From Auanema rhodensis (lineage: Eukaryota > Nematoda > Chromadorea > Rhabditida > Rhabditidae), in NCBI GenBank assembly GCA_964057225.1, contig OZ059897.1, forward strand, positions 17,236,001-17,300,000: a stretch of DNA of 64,000 nucleotides, written 5' to 3'. How positions within the stretch are numbered: the stretch's first letter is position 1; each line of letters opens with the position of its first letter. This document shows positions 51,866-63,995 of the stretch, one piece after another. Below the pieces are notes generated by a model that did no database searches, was not told where the DNA came from, and saw only the letters and a list, made by a program, of their open reading frames with translations. The translations under genes and the position numbers were made by a program.

Positions 51866-53273
51866 GTTGCCATGCACCAATATCAATAAAAATTTGGTTT
51901 TAGACTAATATGGATATGGGGAATCTAATTCTGAAAACCGCATCTCTTTATCTTTCACGGGAAGCGAGTTACATACCAAGTACACATCACGTGTACATTT
52001 AATTAGCATAAATTAAAGTTCACGTAAATTTCAAAGTCATGGTTACCATGCACCAATATCAATAAAAAATTGTTTTTAGACTAAGATGGACATGGGGAAT
52101 CTAATTTTGAAAACCGCATCTCTTCATCTTTCACGGGAAGCGAGTTGCATACCAAGTACACATCACGTGTACATTTAATTAGCATAAATTAAAGTTCACG
52201 TAAATTTCAAAGTCATGGTTACCATGCACCAATATCAATAAAAAATTGTTTTTAGACTAAGATGGACATGGGGAATCTAATTTTGAAAACCGCATCTCTT
52301 TATCTTTCACGGGAAGCGAGTTACATACCAAGGGCACATCACGTGTACATTTAATTAGCATAAATTGAAGTTCACGTAAATTTCAAAGTCATGGTTGCCA
52401 TGCACCAATATCAATAAAAATTTGGTTTTAGACTAATATGGATATGGGGAATCTAATTCTGAAAACCGCATCTCTTTATCTTTCACGGGAAGCGAGTTTC
52501 ATACCAAGTGCACATCACGTGTACATTTAATTAGCATAAATTAAAGTTCACGTAAATTTTAAAGTCATGGTTACCATGCACCAATATCAATAAAAAATTG
52601 TTTTTAGACTAAGATGGACATGGGGAATCTAATTTTGAAAACCGCATCTCTTTATCTTTCACGGGAAGCGAGTTACATACCAAGTACACATCACGTGTAC
52701 ATTTAATTAGCATAAATTAAAGTTCACGTAAATTTCAAAGTCATGGTTACCATGCACCAATATCAATAAAAAATTGTTTTTAGACTAAGATGGACATGGG
52801 GAATCTAATTTTGAAAACCGCATCTCTTTATCTTTCACGGGAAGCGAGTTACATACCAAGGGCACATCACGTGTACATTTAATTAGCATAAATTGAAGTT
52901 CACGTAAATTTCAAAGTCATGGTTGCCATGCACCAATATCAATAAAAATTTGGTTTTAGACTAATATGGATATGGGGAATCTAATTCTGAAAACCGCATC
53001 TCTTTATCTTTCACGGGAAGCGAGTTTCATACCAAGTGCACATCACGTGTACATTTAATTAGCATAAATTAAAGTTCACGTAAATTTTAAAGTCATGGTT
53101 ACCATGCACCAATATCAATAAAAAATTGTTTTTAGACTAAGATGGACATGGGGAATCTAATTTTGAAAACCGCATCTCTTTATCTTTCACGGGAAGCGAG
53201 TTACATACCAAGGGCACATCACGTGTACATTTAATTAGCATAAATTGAAGTTCACGTGAATTTCAAAGTCATG
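51866..53273. repeat. H-L-L trimer HOR, 528-bp period, 2.7 copies
   Basis: H monomers (catggttgcc, attctgaaaac) start at exactly 51866, 52394 and 52922. Each is followed by two L monomers with aagatgg, except the last, which has one before a G monomer. The two L monomers differ: the second ends in aagggcac and aaattgaag, the first in agtacacatcacg. The H at 51866 has a gagttac tail and agtacac, unlike the other two. Confidence 0.85.
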
Positions 53274-55386
53274 GTTACCATGCACCAATATGAATAAGAA
53301 TTTGTTTTTAGACTAATGTGGACATGGGGAATCTAATTTTGAAAACCGCATCTCTTTATCTTTCACGGGAAGCGAGATACATACCGAGTGCACATCGCGT
53401 GTACATTTAATTAGCATAAATTAAAGTTCACGTAAATTTCAAAGTCATGGTTGCCATGCACCAATATCAATAACAATTTGGTTTTAGACTAATATGGATA
53501 TGGGGAATCTAATTCTGAAAACCGCATCTCTTTATCTTTCACGGGAAGCGAGTTTCATACCAAGTGCACATCACGTGTACATTTAATTAGCATAAATTAA
53601 AGTTCACGTAAATTTCAAAATCATGGTTACCATGCACCAATATCAATAAAAATTTGTTTTCAGAATAATATGGACATGGGGAATCTAATTTTGAAAACCG
53701 CATCTCTTCATCTTTCACGGGAAGCGAGTTACATACCAAGGGCACATCACGTGTACATTTAATTAGCATAAATTGAAGTTCACGTAAATTTCAAAGTCAT
53801 GGTTGCCATGCACCAATATCAGTAAAAATTTGGTTTTAGACTAATATTGTATATGGGGAATCTAATTTTGAAAACCGCATCTCTTTATCTTTCACGGGAA
53901 GCGAGTTTCATACCAAGTGCACATCACGTGTACATTTAATTAGCATAAATTAAAGTTCACGTAAATTTCAAAGTCATGGTTACCATGCACCAATATCAAT
54001 AAAATATTGTTTTTAGACTAATATGGACTTGGGGAATCTAATTTTGAAAACCGCATCTCTTTATCTTTCACGGGAAGCGAGTTTCATACCAAGTGCACAT
54101 CACGTGTACATTTAATTAGCATAAATTGAAGTTCACGTGAATTTCAAAGTCATGGTTACCATGCACCAATATGAATAAGAATTTGTTTTTAGACTAATGT
54201 GGACATGGGGAATCTAATTTTGCAAACCGCATCTCTTTATCTTTCACGGGAAGCGAGATACATACCGAGTGCACATCACGTGTACATTTAATTAGCATAA
54301 ATTAAAGTTCACGTAAATTTCAAAGTCATGGTTACCATGCACCAATATCAATAAAAATTTGTTTTTAGACTAATATGGATATGGGGAATCTAATTTGGAA
54401 AACCGCATCTCTTCATCTTTCACGGGAAGCGAGTTACATACCAAGTACACATCACGTGTACATTTAATTAGCATAAATTAAAGTTCACGTAAATTTCAAA
54501 GTCATGGTTACCATGCATCAATATCAATAAAAATTTGTATTCAGACTAATATGGACATGGGGAATCTAATTTTATAAACCGCATCTCTTTATCTTTCACG
54601 GGAAGCGAGATACATACCGAGTGCACATCGCGTGTACATTTAATTAGCATAAATTAAAGTTCACGTAAATTTCAAAGTCATGGTTACCATGCACCAATAT
54701 CAATAAAAATTTGTTTTCAGAATAATATGGACATGGGGAATCTAATTTTGAAAACCGCATCTCTTCATCTTTCACGGGAAGCGAGTTACATACCAAGTAC
54801 ACATCACGTGTACATTTAATTAGCATAAATTAAAGTTCACGTAAATTTCAAAGTCATGGTTACCATGCACCAATATCAATAAAAAATTGTTTTTAGACTA
54901 AGATGGACATGGGGAATCTAATTTTGAAAACCGCATCTCTTTATCTTTCACGGGAAGCGAGTTACATACCAAGTGCACATCACGTGTACATTTAATTAGC
55001 ATAAATTGAAGTTCACGTGAATTTCAAAGTCATGGTTACCATGCACCAATATCAATAAAAATTTGTTTTTAGACTAATGTGGACATGGGGAATCTAATTT
55101 TGAAAACCGCATCTCTTTATCTTTCACGGGAAGCGAGATACATACCGAGTGCACATCGCGTGTACATTTAATTAGCATAAATTAAAGTTCACGTAAATTT
55201 CAAAGTCATGGTTGCCATGCACCAATATCAATAAAAATTTGGTTTTAGACTAATATGGATATGGGGAATCTAATTCTGAAAACCGCATCTCTTTATCTTT
55301 CACGGGAAGCGAGTTTCATACCAAGTGCACATCACGTGTACATTTAATTAGCATAAATTAAAGTTCACGTAAATTTCAAAGTCATG
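53274..55386. repeat. Mixed monomers G-H-E-H-A-G-B-K-E-L-G/B-H leading to domain IV
   Basis: Twelve monomers with several one-off changes: taacaatttgg in H at 53450, the longest monomer of the window at 53802 (177 bp), ttgcaaacc in G at 54155, and ttttataaacc in K at 54507. The last of these is shared with K monomers at 57669, 61182 and 62941, which ties this stretch to domain IV. Confidence 0.75.
53802..53978. repeat. Longest monomer, 177 bp
   Basis: An H monomer with atcagtaaaa that reads actaatattgtatatgg where relatives read actaatatggatatgg, a one-base gain with a local rearrangement. Confidence 0.85.
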
Positions 55387-58300
55387 GTTACCATGCACCA
55401 ACATCAATAAAATATTGTTTTTAGACTAATATGGACTTGGGGAATCTAATTTTGAAAACCGCATCTCTTTATCTTTCACGGGAAGCGAGTTTCATACCAA
55501 GTGCACATCGCGTGTACATTTAATTAGCATAAATTAAAGTTCACGTAAATTTCAAAGTCATGGTTACCATGCATCAATATCAATGAAAATTTGGTTTTAA
55601 ACTAATATGGATATGGGGAATCTAATTTTGAAAACCGCATCTCTTTATCTTTCACGTGAAGCGAGTTACATACCAAGTGCACATCACTTGTACATTTAAT
55701 TAGCATAAATTGAAGTTCACGTAAATTTAAAATCATGGTTACCATGCACCAATATCAATAAAAATTTGTTTTTAGACTAATATGAACATGGTGAATCTAA
55801 TTTTGAAAACCGCATCTCTTTATCTTTCACGTGAAGCGAGTTTCATACCAAGTGCACATCACGTGTACTTTTAATTAGCATAAATTAAAGTTCACGTAAA
55901 TTTCAAAGTCATGGTTACCATGCACCAATATCAATGAAAATTTGGTTTTAGACTAATATGGACATGGGGAATCTAGTTTTGAAAACCGCATCTCTTTATC
56001 TTTCACGTGAAGCGAGTTACATACCAAGTGCACATCACGTGTACATTTAATTAGCATAAATTGAAGTTCACGTGAATTTCAAAGTCATGGTTACCATGCA
56101 CCAATATGAATAAGAATTTGTTTTTAGACTAATGTGGACATGGGGAATCTAATTTTGAAAACCGCATCTCTTTATCTTTCACGGGAAGCGAGTTTCATAC
56201 CAAGTGCACATCACGTGTACATTTAATTAGCATAAATTGAAGTTCACGTAAATTTAAAATCATGGTTACCATGCACCAATATCAATAAAAATTTGTTTTT
56301 CGACTAATATGGACATGAGCAATCTAATTTTGAAAACCGCATCTCTTTATCTTTTACGTGAAGCGAGTTACATACCAAGTGCACATCACGTGTACATTTA
56401 ATTAGCATAAATTGAAGTTCACGTAAATTTAAAATCATGGTTACCATGCACCAATATCAATAAAAATTTGTTTTTAGACTAATATGAACATGGTGAATCT
56501 AATTTTGAAAACCGCATCTCTTTATCTTTCACGGGAAGCGAGTTTCATACCAAGTGCACATCACGTGTACATTTAATTAGCATAAATTAAAGTTCACGTA
56601 AATTTCAAAGTCATGGTTACCATGCACCAATATCAATGAAAATTTGTTTTTAGACTGATATGGACTTGGGGAATCTAATTTTGAAAACCGCATCTCTTTA
56701 TCTTTCACGGGAAGCGAGTTTCATACAAGTGCACATCACGTGTACATTTAATTAGCATAAATTAAAGTTCACGTAAATTTCGAAGTCATGGTTACCATGC
56801 ACTAATATCAATGAAAATTTGGTTTTAGACTAATATGGATATGGGGAATCAAATTTTGAAAACCGCATCTTTTCATCTTTCACGGGAAGCGAGTTTCATA
56901 CAAGTGCACATCACGTGTACATTTAATTAGCATAAATTGAAGTTCACGTAAATTTCAAAGTCATGGTTACCATGCACCAATATGAATAAGAATTTGTTTT
57001 TAGACTAATATGGACATGGGGAATCTAATTTTGAAAACCGCATCTCTTTATCTTTCACGAGAAGCGAGTTACATACCGAGTGCACATCACGTGTACATTT
57101 AATTAGCATAAATTAAAGTTCACGTAAATTTCAAAGTCATGGTTACCATGCACCAATATCAATGAAAATTTGTTTTTAGACTAATATGGACATGGGGAAT
57201 CTAATTTTAAAAACCGCATCTATTTATCTTTCACGGGAAGCGAGTTACATACCAAGGGCACATCACGTGTACATTTAATTAGCATAAATTAAAGTTCACG
57301 TAAATTTCAAAGTCATGGTTACCATGCACCAATATCAATAAAAATTTGTTTTTAGACTGATATGGACTTGGGGAATCTAATTTTGAAAATCGCATCTCTT
57401 TATCTTTCACGGGAAGCGAGTTTCATACAAGTGCACATCACGTGTACATTTAATTAGCATAAATTGAAGTTCACCTGAATTTCAAAGTCATGGTTACCAT
57501 GCACCAATATGAATAAGAATTTGTTTTTAGACTAATATGGATATGGGGAATCTAATTTGGAAAACCGCATCTCTTCATCTTTCACGGGAAGCGAGTTACA
57601 TACCAAGTACACATCACGTGTACATTTAATTAGCATAAATTAAAGTTCACGTAAATTTCAAAGTCATGGTTACCATGCATCAATATCAATAAAAATTTGT
57701 ATTCAGACTATTATGGACATGGGGAATCTAATTTTATAAACCGCATCTCTTTATCTTTCACGGGAAGCGAGATACATACCGAGTGCACATCGCGTGTACA
57801 TTTAATTAGCATAAATTAAAGTTCACGTAAATTTCAAAGTCATGGTTACCATGCACCAATATCAATAAAAATTTGTTTTCAGAATAATATGGACATGGGG
57901 AATCTAATTTTGAAAACCGCATCTCTTCATCTTTCACGGGAAGCGAGTTACATACCAAGTACACATCACGTGTACATTTAATTAGCATAAATTAAAGTTC
58001 ACGTAAATTTCAAAGTCATGGTTACCATGCACCAATATCAATAAAAAATTGTTTTTAGACTAAGATGGACATGGGGAATCTAATTTTGAAAACCGCATCT
58101 CTTTATCTTTCACGGGAAGCGAGTTACATACCAAGGGCACATCACGTGTACATTTAATTAGCATAAATTGAAGTTCACGTAAATTTCAAAGTCATGGTTA
58201 CCATGCACCAATATCAATAAAAATTTGTTTTTAGACTAATATAGACATGGGGAATCTAATTTTGAAAATCGCATCTCTTTATCTTTCACGGGAAGCGAGT

Positions 58301-58723
58301 TTCATACAAGTGCACATCACGTGTACATTTAATTAGCATAAATTGAAGTTCACGTGAATTTCAAAGTCATGGTTACCATGCACCAATATGAATAAGAATT
58401 TGTTTTTAGACTAATGTGGACATGGGGAATCTAATTTTGAAAACCGCATCTCTTTATCTTTCACGGGAAGCGAGATACATACCGAGTGCACATCGCGTGT
58501 ACATTTAATTAGCATAAATTAAAGTTCACGTAAATTTCAAAGTCATGGTTGCCATGCACCAATATCAATAAAAATTTGGTTTTAGACTAATATGGATATG
58601 GGGAATCTAATTCTGAAAACCGCATCTCTTTATCTTTCACGGGAAGCGAGTTTCATACCAAGTGCACATCACGTGTACATTTAATTAGCATAAATTAAAG
58701 TTCACGTAAATTTCAAAGTCATG
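55387..58723. repeat. Domain IV 19-monomer unit, copy 1 (3337 bp)
   Basis: Order A J B' J G B B' M2 J G M M2 G/B K E L B G H. Distinctive marks: aacatcaat in A, ggttttaaac in J (55563), catcacttgtac in the same monomer, tgtacttttaatt in B', ctagttttg in J (55914), tttttcgac with atgagcaatc in B (56265), ggaatcaaatttt in J (56791), cacgagaag in G (56966), and ttcacctgaat (57472). Confidence 0.85.
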
Positions 58724-61700
58724 GTTACCATGCACCAACATCAATAAAATATTGTTTTTAGACTAATATGGACTTGGGGAATCTAATTTTGAAAACCGCA
58801 TCTCTTTATCTTTCACGGGAAGCGAGTTTCATACCAAGTGCACATCGCGTGTACATTTAATTAGCATAAATTAAAGTTCACGTAAATTTCAAAGTCATGG
58901 TTACCATGCATCAATATCAATGAAAATTTGGTTTTAAACTAATATGGATATGGGGAATCTAATTTTGAAAACCGCATCTCTTTATCTTTCACGTGAAGCG
59001 AGTTACATACCAAGTGCACATCACTTGTACATTTAATTAGCATAAATTGAAGTTCACGTAAATTTAAAATCATGGTTACCATGCACCAATATCAATAAAA
59101 ATTTGTTTTTAGACTAATATGAACATGGTGAATCTAATTTTGAAAACCGCATCTCTTTATCTTTCACGTGAAGCGAGTTTCATACCAAGTGCACATCACG
59201 TGTACTTTTAATTAGCATAAATTAAAGTTCACGTAAATTTCAAAGTCATGGTTACCATGCACCAATATCAATGAAAATTTGGTTTTAGACTAATATGGAC
59301 ATGGGGAATCTAGTTTTGAAAACCGCATCTCTTTATCTTTCACGGGAAGCGAGTTTCATACCAAGTGCACATCGCGTGTACATTTAATTAGCATAAATTA
59401 AAGTTCACGTAAATTTCAAAGTCATGGTTACCATGCATCAATATCAATGAAAATTTGGTTTTAAACTAATATGGATATGGGGAATCTAATTTTGAAAACC
59501 GCATCTCTTTATCTTTCACGTGAAGCGAGTTACATACCAAGTGCACATCACGTGTACATTTAATTAGCATAAATTGAAGTTCACGTGAATTTCAAAGTCA
59601 TGGTTACCATGCACCAATATGAATAAGAATTTGTTTTTAGACTAATGTGGACATGGGGAATCTAATTTTGAAAACCGCATCTCTTTATCTTTCACGGGAA
59701 GCGAGTTTCATACCAAGTGCACATCACGTGTACATTTAATTAGCATAAATTGAAGTTCACGTAAATTTAAAATCATGGTTACCATGCACCAATATCAATA
59801 AAAATTTGTTTTTCGACTAATATGGACATGAGCAATCTAATTTTGAAAACCGCATCTCTTTATCTTTTACGTGAAGCGAGTTACATACCAAGTGCACATC
59901 ACGTGTACATTTAATTAGCATAAATTGAAGTTCACGTAAATTTAAAATCATGGTTACCATGCACCAATATCAATAAAAATTTGTTTTTAGACTAATATGA
60001 ACATGGTGAATCTAATTTTGAAAACCGCATCTCTTTATCTTTCACGGGAAGCGAGTTTCATACCAAGTGCACATCACGTGTACATTTAATTAGCATAAAT
60101 TAAAGTTCACGTAAATTTCAAAGTCATGGTTACCATGCACCAATATCAATGAAAATTTGTTTTTAGACTGATATGGACTTGGGGAATCTAATTTTGAAAA
60201 CCGCATCTCTTTATCTTTCACGGGAAGCGAGTTTCATACAAGTGCACATCACGTGTACATTTAATTAGCATAAATTAAAGTTCACGTAAATTTCGAAGTC
60301 ATGGTTACCATGCACTAATATCAATGAAAATTTGGTTTTAGACTAATATGGATATGGGGAATCAAATTTTGAAAACCGCATCTTTTCATCTTTCACGGGA
60401 AGCGAGTTTCATACAAGTGCACATCACGTGTACATTTAATTAGCATAAATTGAAGTTCACGTAAATTTCAAAGTCATGGTTACCATGCACCAATATGAAT
60501 AAGAATTTGTTTTTAGACTAATATGGACATGGGGAATCTAATTTTGAAAACCGCATCTCTTTATCTTTCACGAGAAGCGAGTTACATACCGAGTGCACAT
60601 CACGTGTACATTTAATTAGCATAAATTAAAGTTCACGTAAATTTCAAAGTCATGGTTACCATGCACCAATATCAATGAAAATTTGTTTTTAGACTAATAT
60701 GGACATGGGGAATCTAATTTTAAAAACCGCATCTCTTTATCTTTCACGGGAAGCGAGTTACATACCAAGGGCACATCACGTGTACATTTAATTAGCATAA
60801 ATTAAAGTTCACGTAAATTTCAAAGTCATGGTTACCATGCACCAATATCAATAAAAATTTGTTTTTAGACTGATATGGACTTGGGGAATCTAATTTTGAA
60901 AATCGCATCTCTTTATCTTTCACGGGAAGCGAGTTTCATACAAGTGCACATCACGTGTACATTTAATTAGCATAAATTGAAGTTCACCTGAATTTCAAAG
61001 TCATGGTTACCATGCACCAATATGAATAAGAATTTGTTTTTAGACTAATATGGATATGGGGAATCTAATTTGGAAAACCGCATCTCTTCATCTTTCACGG
61101 GAAGCGAGTTACATACCAAGTACACATCACGTGTACATTTAATTAGCATAAATTAAAGTTCACGTAAATTTCAAAGTCATGGTTACCATGCATCAATATC
61201 AATAAAAATTTGTATTCAGACTAATATGGACATGGGGAATCTAATTTTATAAACCGCATCTCTTTATCTTTCACGGGAAGCGAGATACATACCGAGTGCA
61301 CATCGCGTGTACATTTAATTAGCATAAATTAAAGTTCACGTAAATTTCAAAGTCATGGTTACCATGCACCAATATCAATAAAAATTTGTTTTCAGAATAA
61401 TATGGACATGGGGAATCTAATTTTGAAAACCGCATCTCTTCATCTTTCACGGGAAGCGAGTTACATACCAAGTACACATCACGTGTACATTTAATTAGCA
61501 TAAATTAAAGTTCACGTAAATTTCAAAGTCATGGTTACCATGCACCAATATCAATAAAAAATTGTTTTTAGACTAAGATGGACATGGGGAATCTAATTTT
61601 GAAAACCGCATCTCTTTATCTTTCACGGGAAGCGAGTTACATACCAAGGGCACATCACGTGTACATTTAATTAGCATAAATTGAAGTTCACGTAAATTTC

Positions 61701-61885
61701 AAAGTCATGGTTACCATGCACCAATATCAATAAAAATTTGTTTTTAGACTAATATAGACATGGGGAATCTAATTTTGAAAATCGCATCTCTTTATCTTTC
61801 ACGGGAAGCGAGTTTCATACCAAGTGCACATCACGTGTACATTTAATTAGCATAAATTAAAGTTCACGTAAATATCAAAATCATG
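58724..61885. repeat. Domain IV unit, copy 2 (18 monomers, one inserted; 3162 bp)
   Basis: Repeats the private marks of copy 1 in the same order, offset 3337 bases at the left end (aacatcaat at 58737) and 3513 at the right end. The one-monomer difference is an extra ggttttaaac J monomer at 59427-59602. The copy ends with B at 61710, where the sequence leaves the expected G-H for a mosaic H monomer. Confidence 0.85.
59427..59602. repeat. Extra J monomer inserted by internal crossover
   Basis: Present in copy 2 and absent from copy 1 of the domain IV unit. The preceding monomer (59251) has ctagttttg but then switches to cacgggaagcgagtttc and cacatcgcgtg, as in the A monomer at 58724. The inserted monomer repeats ggttttaaac of 58900 and then ends gtgaatttc. 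The breakpoints fall near monomer positions 70-100, not at the nominal monomer edge. Confidence 0.75.
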
Positions 61886-62589
61886 GTTGCCATGCACCAA
61901 TATCAATAAAAATTTGTTTTCAGACTAATATGGACATGGGGAATCTAATTTTGCAAACCGCATCTCTTTATCTTTCACGGGAAGCGAGTTTCATACCAAG
62001 TGCACATCACGTGTACATTTAATTAGCATAAATTAAAGTTCACGTAAATTTCAAAGTCATGGTTACCATGCATCAATATCAATAAAATATTGTTTTTAGA
62101 CTAATATGGACTTGGGAAATCTAATTTTGAAAACCGCATCTCTTTATCTTTCACGTGAAGCGAGTTACATACCAAGTGCACATCACGTGTACATTTAATT
62201 AGCATAAATTGAAGTTCACGTGAATTTCAAAGTCATGGTTACCATGCACCAATATGAATAAGAATTTGTTTTTAGACTAATGTGGACATGGGGAATCTAA
62301 TTTTGAAAACCGCATCTCTTTATCTTTCACGGGAAGCGAGATACATACCGAGTGCACATCGCGTGTACATTTAATTAGCATAAATTAAAGTTCACGTAAA
62401 TTTCAAAGTCATGGTTGCCATGCACCAATATCAATAAAAATTTGGTTTTAGACTAATATGGATATGGGGAATCTAATTCTGAAAACCGCATCTCTTTATC
62501 TTTCACGGGAAGCGAGTTTCATACCAAGTGCACATCACGTGTACATTTAATTAGCATAAATTAAAGTTCACGTAAATTTCAAAGTCATG
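61886..62589. repeat. Linker H/D-A-G-H between domain IV copies
   Basis: Four monomers. The first (61886) starts catggttgcc like H but continues tttgttttcagac like D and has ttgcaaacc. It follows a tail with aaatatcaaaatc, a change seen nowhere else that I noticed. The A at 62062 has acttgggaaatc and cacgtgaag. Confidence 0.72.
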
Positions 62590-63995
62590 GTTACCATGCA
62601 CCAATATCAATAAAAATTTGTTTTTAGACTGATATGGACTTGGGGAATCTAATTTTGAAAATCGCATCTCTTTATCTTTCACGGGAAGCGAGTTTCATAC
62701 AAGTGCACATCACGTGTACATTTAATTAGCATAAATTGAAGTTCACGTGAATTTCAAAGTCATGGTTACCATGCACCAATATGAATAAGAATTTGTTTTT
62801 AGACTAATATGGATATGGGGAATCTAATTTGGAAAACCGCATCTCTTCATCTTTCACGGGAAGCGAGTTACATACCAAGTACACATCACGTGTACATTTA
62901 ATTAGCATAAATTAAAGTTCACGTAAATTTCAAAGTCATGGTTACCATGCATCAATATCAATAAAAATTTGTATTCAGACTAATATGGACATGGGGAATC
63001 TAATTTTATAAACCGCATCTCTTTATCTTTCACGGGAAGCGAGATACATACCGAGTGCACATCGCGTGTACATTTAATTAGCATAAATTAAAGTTCACGT
63101 AAATTTCAAAGTCATGGTTACCATGCACCAATATCAATAAAAATTTGTTTTCAGAATAATATGGACATGGGGAATCTAATTTTGAAAACCGCATCTCTTC
63201 ATCTTTCACGGGAAGCGAGTTACATACCAAGTACACATCACGTGTACATTTAATTAGCATAAATTAAAGTTCACGTAAATTTCAAAGTCATGGTTACCAT
63301 GCACCAATATCAATAAAAAATTGTTTTTAGACTAAGATGGACATGGGGAATCTAATTTTGAAAACCGCATCTCTTTATCTTTCACGGGAAGCGAGTTACA
63401 TACCAAGGGCACATCACGTGTACATTTAATTAGCATAAATTGAAGTTCACGTAAATTTCAAAGTCATGGTTACCATGCACCAATATCAATAAAAATTTGT
63501 TTTTAGACTAATATAGACATGGGGAATCTAATTTTGAAAATCGCATCTCTTTATCTTTCACGGGAAGCGAGTTTCATACAAGTGCACATCACGTGTACAT
63601 TTAATTAGCATAAATTGAAGTTCACGTGAATTTCAAAGTCATGGTTACCATGCACCAATATGAATAAGAATTTGTTTTTAGACTAATGTGGACATGGGGA
63701 ATCTAATTTTGAAAACCGCATCTCTTTATCTTTCACGGGAAGCGAGATACATACCGAGTGCACATCGCGTGTACATTTAATTAGCATAAATTAAAGTTCA
63801 CGTAAATTTCAAAGTCATGGTTGCCATGCACCAATATCAATAAAAATTTGGTTTTAGACTAATATGGATATGGGGAATCTAATTCTGAAAACCGCATCTC
63901 TTTATCTTTCACGGGAAGCGAGTTTCATACCAAGTGCACATCACGTGTACATTTAATTAGCATAAATTAAAGTTCACGTAAATTTCAAAGTCATG
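62590..63995. repeat. Domain IV unit, partial copy 3 (8 monomers, 1406 bp)
   Basis: M2-like, G/B, K, E, L, B, G, H in the same order as 57318-58723 and with identical total length. It shares ttttataaacc in K and gaaaatcgc in B. It lacks ttcacctgaat of copies 1 and 2, having the ordinary ttcacgtgaat, and has actaatatgg where copy 1 has actattatgg. Confidence 0.84.

Larger units (their letters stand above)
36747..55386. repeat. Domain III: 106 monomers, B-G-H-E-L* based
   Basis: Characterised by B with atagacatgg plus gaaaatcgc, G with gagatacataccgag, H with attctgaaaac, E, and L* with cacccatatc. It contains a displaced duplication of about 3.5 kb, a 352-bp dimer expansion and a 528-bp trimer. 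Cores with A' and C from domain II recur as single units at 39385, 45013, 48353 and 50636. Confidence 0.83.
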
